NCBI GenBank assembly: GCA_025738555.1
Contig: JAOVFP010000013.1
Span: forward strand, 1,426,001 to 1,490,000
Length of the DNA stretch: 64,000 nt
From: Cyathus striatus
Taxonomy: Eukaryota > Basidiomycota > Agaricomycetes > Agaricales > Nidulariaceae
Reading direction: 5' to 3'
The notes beneath the pieces were generated by a model that saw only the letters and a program-made list of their open reading frames with translations, was not told the origin of the DNA and did not search any database. The translations under genes and the position numbers were made by a program. Below are positions 58,401 through 64,000 of the stretch, piece by piece (within the stretch, counting starts at the first letter, position 1; each line of letters starts with the position of its first letter).

Positions 58401-58891
58401 TTGACTTGGTAGAAGCCACATTTTTAGTAGAAGGATTTAGAAAGGGAATGTCTACAACCGATCTACTAGCATTGAGAATACAGCAGTTAATGAAGCATGA
58501 GAAAGACATAGTGAAAGCTTCAGATACATTACAAAAATCGCGCTTTAAGTCCAAAGAGCAATTTGAAAGAAGATTTAGAAGGAAGTTACTTCGTGATGAA
58601 TATGATCCTGGAGAACTAGTGTTAGTCCGGAATACCCGATATGAAATGCAGCTAGACAAAAAGAATTATGCACGATACTGTGGTCCATATGAAGTTATTA
58701 AAAAGACATTAGGTGGAGCATACAAAGTACAAGAACTAGATGGATCAGTGGTATATTCACCTATAGCTGCATTCAGAGTAATTCCGTATATTCACAGAGA
58801 TCATTGGTTTATGAAAGATAACAAACATAAACAAGTAAACATAACTGATTCAGATTCAGGGTCACAAGATTCAGATTCAGATATCGATTAG
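55469..58891 (+). CDS. Pol: reverse transcriptase, RNase H and integrase
   Basis: The 1140-residue ORF has its own ATG. Residues 1-170 are a Pro/Glu-rich leader without known motifs. The RT follows (RSRWFCVLKKNGKLRIVHDL, DLFWGFDARKIH, then FIDD at 345-348 as the YxDD-type active site). RNase H starts near SVDSSSEASG (Asp 518). Integrase has an HHCC zinc-binding part (H763, H768, C798, C801) and catalytic D828, D886 and E921. A GPY-type module (ARYCGPYEVIKKT) and a Ser/Asp-rich tail follow. There is no protease, which lies on the Gag ORF 5 kb upstream. No inactivating change is visible. It would copy the RNA and insert the cDNA. Confidence 0.92.
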   Translation: MTVQTNKHQKFANFTRELNLIKFPVSQHNKPTINYMELNNNNKPRLEPFEIVTEYNPEDDDEYIIYPADVEVEGQPLKAFTAYKRVDKKVRPVSTSFPPECEVTRVIPEDPLLTLPPLPTQPPEFTPTDKISVERIKELNINCDGFLWPEEEKLFKHVMVLNESGIAFEDKERGTLKESYFSPYIIPTVPHTPWEYKNIPIPPGILDKVIEVLKLKIEAGVYEPSQSSYRSRWFCVLKKNGKLRIVHDLQPLNRVSIRDAGMLPIVDDFVEGFAGRQCYTVFDLFWGFDARKIHPHSRDLTAFMTPLGLLQITSLPTGYTNSPSEFQKCMVFILHEEIPQVANIFIDDLPIKGPASQYLNKNGEPETIKGNSGIRCFIWEHAQDVHRIMHRVKCAGATFAAKKAQICMSEVLIVGQKCNADGRIPDNDKVNKILNWPKLETPRDVRRFLGLCGTVRIWIENYSKLVRPLTELYHHDKEFIWTDKRQEAFERIKHLVTSAPALHPIDYKSDRPVILSVDSSSEASGMILSQLDEKGKRQPAHYGSLPMSERESRYSQPKLELFGLYKALRHWRLYIIGVKTLHVEVDAKYIKGMLNEPDLQPNAAVNRWIQGILMFDFKLIHVPATNFKGPDALSRRPLAEGEIAEEDDDSWLDDVALLMLIPDRNLKSFYLTVPEKLPYSPISLPSCLVSRQTYEKMLTQIRHFLETLEVPVFENQQKRRRFLAKATEFFVRENKMYKRNERHPPLLVITDPEKRLSILMQAHENLGHRGVQAIFETLRRRFFWPHMHADVYHHVQSCHQCQIRSLKKKEIPLTVSVPTTIFSKIYIDVMVMPPAKGFKYIVAARDDLTGTCEVRALRKNTSEELARFFRDQIYHRYGIPIQVTTDNGSEVQKAFKSLMTKLNVPQVQISPYNKHANGVVERGHFTLRQALLKSCAGQLSKWPEYLGAAAFADRISISRVTGFSPFQLLHATDPILPFDLVEATFLVEGFRKGMSTTDLLALRIQQLMKHEKDIVKASDTLQKSRFKSKEQFERRFRRKLLRDEYDPGELVLVRNTRYEMQLDKKNYARYCGPYEVIKKTLGGAYKVQELDGSVVYSPIAAFRVIPYIHRDHWFMKDNKHKQVNITDSDSGSQDSDSDID

Positions 58892-59030
58892 GTTGATGAC
58901 ATCTGGAACTATCACTAAAAAGGAAATGAATAAAATTTTAATTTTAAAAACACGTTGAACCATATTAAAAAGGAGTGCGAGCGCATTTTTTTTAGTAACT
59001 CAAACCTCTTCACATTACATTTTTTCACTC

Positions 59031-59816
59031 ATGTCTACTCGCAACTCCACATCTTCAACCTCTCCTAACTCTGGTGCCAACCGGCCTACTTCCCCCACCT
59101 CTCTCTTGGCTGTTGCCACCCATTTCCTCGACTATGCCTTTCCTCCCACTCCATCACCTCTCACCGAAATTTCAATGACTGACCTTTCGCCAATTTTGGG
59201 AACCGAATCCCTTCCCCCCACTCCTTCATCTGCCAGTATTAGTGAAGATTCCGACGTATACCCCTATCGCCATGCACCACCCATTCGATTCGATGAAAAT
59301 GGAGACCGTTTTGTTGATCTTGGGAATGCAAGATTCACCTGGTCACCCCAGGAATCGGCTAAGGTATTCAGCCTCAAGTCACTTCCCAAAGGCACACTCC
59401 CCCCTCATCTTAATCCGCACCATCTCAACATTATCGAAATTCGTTATGGAGACCAACCCTTCCAATTTCATCCCTACACTCTCTTCATCGACCCCATGCA
59501 CAATTGGACCCCACACTCCAACACACCTTTTACAGAACGAGTTCCCTACTGCGCGTATCGATACCTTGTAACACAATCTGGATATCAGTACTGGATTGCA
59601 AGAGCATACTTCCATGGTATGTTACTTCGCGTTCGCTGTCCCTTCATTGTTCGCATCCCTGTTGGATATGTCCAACAAGTGGAATGTCCCCCCCTTGGAT
59701 CCGCGCTTTTCTCACAGATTCCAGAGGAGCACCCCGATTGGAAGGAGGAGAAAGAAGATGGACAGAAAAGAAACTTTTTTAGTATTTTACGCTCTTGGTT
59801 TTCTTGCAGTATCTAA
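59031..59816 (+). CDS. Post-pol ORF, function unknown
   Basis: The 261-codon ORF starts at an ATG 139 nt after the pol stop. The first 80 residues are Ser/Thr/Pro-rich (FPPTPSPLTEISMTDLSPIL), similar in style to ORF3. The rest looks folded, with many aromatics: FTWSPQESAKVFSLKSLPKG, YGDQPFQFHPYTLFIDPM, YWIARAYFHGMLLRVRCPFI. There is no signal peptide and no clear membrane segment, so nothing supports an envelope protein. No family recognised. Its position inside the element, 184 nt before the 3' LTR, makes it an element gene. Confidence 0.6.
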   Translation: MSTRNSTSSTSPNSGANRPTSPTSLLAVATHFLDYAFPPTPSPLTEISMTDLSPILGTESLPPTPSSASISEDSDVYPYRHAPPIRFDENGDRFVDLGNARFTWSPQESAKVFSLKSLPKGTLPPHLNPHHLNIIEIRYGDQPFQFHPYTLFIDPMHNWTPHSNTPFTERVPYCAYRYLVTQSGYQYWIARAYFHGMLLRVRCPFIVRIPVGYVQQVECPPLGSALFSQIPEEHPDWKEEKEDGQKRNFFSILRSWFSCSI

Positions 59817-60000
59817 TCTAGTCATTAAATTTTTCTCCTTTCTTACAACACATCAATTCTTTTGTTTCTTTTACTCGCTATCTTTTATCGTTTTTAGTTT
59901 CTTTTATAGCTTATAAATATAAACAAAAATTTAATAGTGGAATTCAGTTATTGCATACATTGCAACTGAGGACAGTTGAATTCTCAAGTTCCCCGTGCTG

Positions 60001-61409
60001 TGTCAGGCATGATTTTTGATTATATATAATGCATGCAAATGCACTGTATACCACAATTAAAGAAATTGCACAGTCATGTCACATGACTGAATAGCTCACA
60101 CAATCACATGATACAACACACTAATAATCAAATATACCCAATACTATACATGAACAAATCAATACCTTACATGAACAAACAACTCTAAATCACCATTAAA
60201 CATAATACACATATCAATAAATAATCACTTGCACAAACAATGCACAAACAAAGGATAACACATTGCTTGAAGACAATGAGAAAACTATTTATATACAATT
60301 CCATTGTTTTCACTCCTATTGTTCATCACAAATGAACTACATTGTACCATTCACCCATTGCTTGAAGACAATGAGAAAACTATTTATATACAATTCCATT
60401 GTTTTCACTCCTATTGTTCATCACAAATGAACTACATTGTACTATTCATCCATTATCTGAAGACAATGAGAAAACTATTTATATACAACTCCATTGTTAT
60501 CAATCCTATTGTTCATAATAAATGAACTACATTGTACTCTTTACCCATTGTTCAGAGACAATGTGAAACTATTTATATATGACTCCATTGTTTTCACTGC
60601 CATTGTTTACACAATGGCAGATAGGTATCTATTGTTCACTGCTCCATTGTTATAAAAATGGATTCCTATTGTTCTTGCCCAGAACAATGTAGCTCTTTAT
60701 TTAGAACAATGTAATTCATTACACATTGTTCTGATATATGCTATTGTTCTTTGCTGACTAACCCTCAAATACCATTGTCCTGTACAGCCTCAGATCTAAA
60801 ATCTACACTTGCACATTACTCATTTTGGAGAACAATGTAGATTGGTAGAGTGGGAATTGGATTACTAAGCAGGTTAGGAAAAGGTATATAAGGAGGGCAG
60901 TTTGGCAGTAGATAGATAGCTACCCACCCCCAGTAGTCTCACCCAATTGTCATTAGTCATTAGTTATTAGTACAGTTTTATCAGCACAGCCAGTACAGTC
61001 AGTATCAGTAACAGTCACAGAAATCGAAGCAGTCACAGTCACAGTCACAGATAAAGTATCAGTCACAGTCACAGTATCAGTCAGAGTAACAGTAACAGAA
61101 TAAGAAGCAGATCATAGGTCAAGTTCTAAGCAAGTTGAACATTGATCTATTCAATATACACATTATAAATAGCATTAGGTCTATAGTGTGTACTATACCC
61201 CTTTCATTATACTTGACATTATATACAGCCTTTGCTGTACATTATCCTTCATACCAAGTTTCATACAATTTATACAGCTTTTGCTGTACAAGATCACCTA
61301 TTAAATTTCCAAGAATATCCTTGCTAAATATTTCCTGACACTCAGGTGTTGTAACACGAACAAAGTCGATTCCTGTTAGCACCTTAGATTAACTTAATCT
61401 TAAACGACA
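60001..61409 (+). repeat. 3' LTR
   Basis: A copy of 46,295-47,704, one base shorter because of a C-run difference. It includes the four repeats of about 93 bp and the TATATAAG box (60885-60892). Confidence 0.95.
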
Positions 61410-63464
61410 CTGCATGAATGACCTTCTCCATTCTTCCCATCTTTCACATGATCTAAACTAAGACTGTCCCCTCTAATAAGTGAGTTATCAATTAATTTTA
61501 TGTCAAACTGTACCAGCTCTGCAATAAGTCACCAATAGAAGCATGCTATCAATGACAAATCAACGATGCTGTTAATTAAATGCATACTACCTAATGCAAT
61601 ATATGGTATACCATTTATGCTTTAACCACTCCCTTATTGATCCTTAACACACAATTTCACAACCCATAAACAGGAGATGTAACATGAAGAGACACTGTAT
61701 ACCATCACCCACAAACAATGAGTAACATTAAATGGAAAGAAGCTAGGGTTAAGTACACTTGTTTCTCATAAGCGACATTGTGGTCATGCTTGTTACATTC
61801 CCACCCTCCCGGTAGGCAACAGCACAGGTAACCCATGGGTACCTTGAGCCCAACCCATACCTATACCCATGATGACCCATACCCATATACCATGGGTATT
61901 TTTCTGGTGGGTATGCAGGTCACAGGTTACCCACAAGAAATGTGCACTGCCACCACCATATCCCCCTCCTGGTACACCTCAACTCAGTTGGTTAGATCAC
62001 ACCTGTTCCCCTCAAAAATTTTGGTATTTATGACCTATCAAAATATGGTAGCAACACACTAACAAGTACCATGATTGGACATTTCATACTGGTGCTGTAT
62101 GTAGTATCTGCAACATCTTCTCCTAACCAACTTGCAGTATACTTCAACTTTGCAGAGATCAATTTGTGCCTAATTCGCTTGTAAATTTAGGTATGCATTA
62201 CCATTATATTTACCTTCGTAACGCGCTAACAACCATGAAGATCAGACAATTTGTTCCTGTGATATTAGTGATATATCAACATATCCTACTCTCAACCAAC
62301 TTGAAGTATACTTCAACTTTATGTGAGTGTTTCAAGTCATTTACACTATATAACATATGTAGCTATTACTATTATGAATATATTCATAATGCACTTACAA
62401 CCACCATTATAGGATACTTCATTCTGATGCTACAAGTAAGATCTTTAAACATCTCTTCCTCCCAGTATATTATACAATGTGTGGTCATTTTTAGTGCATT
62501 GCTCTTACAAATTTACATTGCTATGGCCCTTTATGATACCATCACAATACATGAACAATGGTATTGATTGGTAAATTTGTTCTTGTTCTATTAGTACTCC
62601 TTCAGAATGCCTTCAATTTTATTGCTCATATTGAGCCTGCTTTGTTTTTTTTAAATACCATCCTATTATACATATTATTATCTGCAAGAACACAAAAAAC
62701 ATAGGATTTTAATGATACAGCTGTAGTGGGCTAGTCTATCCCATATTTTCAGACAATGTGAAGCAAAAATATTATAGATTGTAAAATTCTACAGAACAGA
62801 GAAGAAACATAAATAAATATTGTATAAAGTCCAATACACAGTGATATGAAGCAGGCCCCATAGCGCATGTACACAGTATATACTAGTAAAATATGTCTGT
62901 CGAAAAACAAAATGAGTGAGTGTGATTTAGAAGAGGAATCCTAATATCTGTGTACAGGGGAAGAGGCAGACAATATCATTTATAGAAGCAGAACAAGATG
63001 AGCAAAAAATATGAACATAGAGCCATTAAAACTGTGCAGCAACTGACTATTCAGATTTCTAATATTGAGACAATACAAAATGAATTGGAGTAGCTATGTT
63101 AGTTTTAATGAATTATATATAGGTATACCACCTTAATACCATTGTATATAAAAGATACCAATTGTTTGAAAGATTCTAAAATTGCCATATTTGTTTGTTT
63201 GTAAAAAAAATAATCTTATGTTACTGTCTACTGTTATTTGGTTTATCTCACTTAGTGTTAGTAAGGGCTGTTAGTAAATGTTAGTAAATGTTAGTAAAGG
63301 CTGTTAGTGTTTGAGTTTTAAGTTAGTCCTTCTTATTAGTGGATGTTTTTTATTAATCTTAATATTCAGAGTTTTTATATTTTAAACTTTTAATAGAAAT
63401 AAAAAAAGAGTTGACGTTGATTAAGTATACTTTTTACTAAGCTCAAACCCACAAGTTGAACAAA
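61410..63464. other. AT-rich stretch, no gene recognised
   Basis: The word GTCATGCTTGTTACATTCCC at about 61,783 also lies upstream of both NLR copies (about 9,681 and 22,485). Positions 61,825-61,935 are rich in ACCCAT and GGGTA words, giving short palindromes around CCATGGG. GTTAGTAAATGTTAGTAAAT repeats lie at 63,255-63,310. Short ORFs show no family pattern. Confidence 0.4.
62050..62460. repeat. Diverged tandem repeat, unit about 170 bp
   Basis: TAACCAACTTGCAGTATACT, then TCAACTTTGCAGAG, recurs as CAACCAACTTGAAGTATACT, then TCAACTTTATGTGAG. A partial third start follows (CTTACAACCACCATTATAGG). Copies are diverged and non-coding. Confidence 0.45.
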
Positions 63465-63791
63465 ATGCTAAACCAAGACACTATTGCAGACAGGCTTAAC
63501 AACTTACCTAAACCGCTGGGAAAGCCTGCACACAAACGAGGCCGGCACAACAGGAAGACAGCCAGTAAGCCTTCCACAGCGCCACAGAAATCCAAAGCCA
63601 CTCCCAAGTTGGAAGAGGACATGAAAGCACCGGTCGCAAGTGGCAGCACTTTGCCAGACACGACCACCAACCACAATATGACCATCGACGACATGGCTGA
63701 GTACTTGCAGCGTTCCGACCGTTCTGACACTGAGAGTGTCCACGATAGTTGGGATGATGAGGATGGCGTAGATCTTGATGACGAATTTTAG
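63465..63791 (+). CDS. Small hypothetical protein, basic start and acidic tail
   Basis: A 108-codon ORF starts at the first ATG. The N-terminal half is Lys/Arg/Pro-rich (PLGKPAHKRGRHNRKTASKP) and the C terminus is acidic (DDEDGVDLDDEF). GC content and codon use are higher than in the surrounding AT-rich DNA, which favours a real gene or captured exon. No domain is recognised and no intron is evident. It could also be the first exon of a longer gene running off the window. Confidence 0.4.
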   Translation: MLNQDTIADRLNNLPKPLGKPAHKRGRHNRKTASKPSTAPQKSKATPKLEEDMKAPVASGSTLPDTTTNHNMTIDDMAEYLQRSDRSDTESVHDSWDDEDGVDLDDEF

Positions 63792-64000
63792 ATCTGTATG
63801 TTGTTCTTTTCTCTCTGTCGATTGTTGATCTGAGCTTTATTCCAGAGGTTCCCTGTTCTTGGAAACCTGGAGGGTGAATGTAAGGTCTCAACCTTGCAGA
63901 GCTCTGACGTCAACAAATCAATGCACTCACGTGATACGAACACCGCCACATGGACCGTCCATGCGACGACGACACTACTTCCATATGCTCTCTCCTCACT
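63792..64000. other. Window edge, unassigned
   Basis: A GC-richer segment with CACGTGATACGAACACCG near the edge. No gene can be supported from the remaining 200 bases. Confidence 0.3.

Larger units (their letters stand above)
46295..61409 (+). mobile_element. 15.1-kb Ty3-like LTR retrotransposon with extra ORFs
   Basis: Direct terminal repeats of 1410 and 1409 bp begin TGTCAGGC and end AAACGACA. The flanks CTGC (46291-46294 and 61410-61413) give a 4-bp target duplication. The order is primer-binding site, gag-protease, two further ORFs, a 1.5-kb untranslated gap, reverse transcriptase-RNase H-integrase, a 261-codon ORF, and the 3' LTR. RT followed by RNase H followed by integrase places it in the Ty3/gypsy superfamily. 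The LTRs appear identical apart from one C in a homopolymer (around 47,225 and 60,930), so insertion was recent. No polypurine tract is obvious beside the 3' LTR. Confidence 0.95.

Noticed and set aside
59031..59816. Envelope-like gene after pol
   Set aside because: No signal peptide, no transmembrane anchor and no Cys pattern typical of envelope proteins were seen.

Overview
This window is a transposon-dense, gene-poor stretch of a filamentous basidiomycete genome, most probably an Agaricomycete. The evidence is short spliceosomal introns (44-57 nt, donors GTATGT or GTAAAT), NACHT-WD40 NOD-like receptor genes of the HET-D/HET-E type, a Helitron RepHel gene, fungal COP9-signalosome-subunit-3 and S10 carboxypeptidase remnants, a U2 snRNA gene and a very large Ty3-like LTR element. 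No rRNA, tRNA or CRISPR was recognised.

Layout. (1) 1-9.5 kb: GC-richer chimeric repeats. Pieces of a CSN3-like gene and of a serine carboxypeptidase-like gene are joined to one shared repeat body and one shared terminal-exon module. (2) 9.53-22.64 kb: a large inverted duplication. The left arm carries a decayed NACHT-WD40 gene (copy A) and three inserted non-autonomous DNA elements. The right arm carries a nearly intact copy B (three exons, 14 WD40 repeats, one nonsense codon). Two minisatellites lie at the centre. (3) 22.6-28.6 kb: more chimeric CSN3/S10 repeats in both orientations. (4) 29.2-29.7 kb: the 3' end of an HNH-type hypothetical gene. (5) 30.1-35.5 kb: a four-exon Helitron Rep-helicase gene with an uninterrupted frame on the minus strand. 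(6) 36.5-36.7 kb: a U2-like snRNA gene (minus) with its own TATA box. (7) 37-45 kb: a second CSN3 pseudogene copy, interrupted by an unclassified insertion that itself holds a MULE-like element, followed by a hAT-like element. (8) 46.295-61.409 kb: a 15.1-kb LTR retrotransposon with nearly identical 1.41-kb LTRs. Its order is gag-protease, two extra ORFs each in a +1 frame, a long untranslated gap, a free-standing RT-RNaseH-integrase ORF, and a further ORF after pol. (9) 61.4-64 kb: AT-rich DNA with one small acidic-tailed ORF.

How the parts relate. The two inverted NLR copies act as natural empty-site controls for each other, and so do the two CSN3 copies. Comparing them dates and defines several insertions from their target-site duplications. 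The LTR element is the most unusual object: protease sits on the Gag ORF, reverse transcriptase starts from its own ATG 4.5 kb downstream, and three unrecognised ORFs travel with it. Its near-identical LTRs indicate recent insertion.
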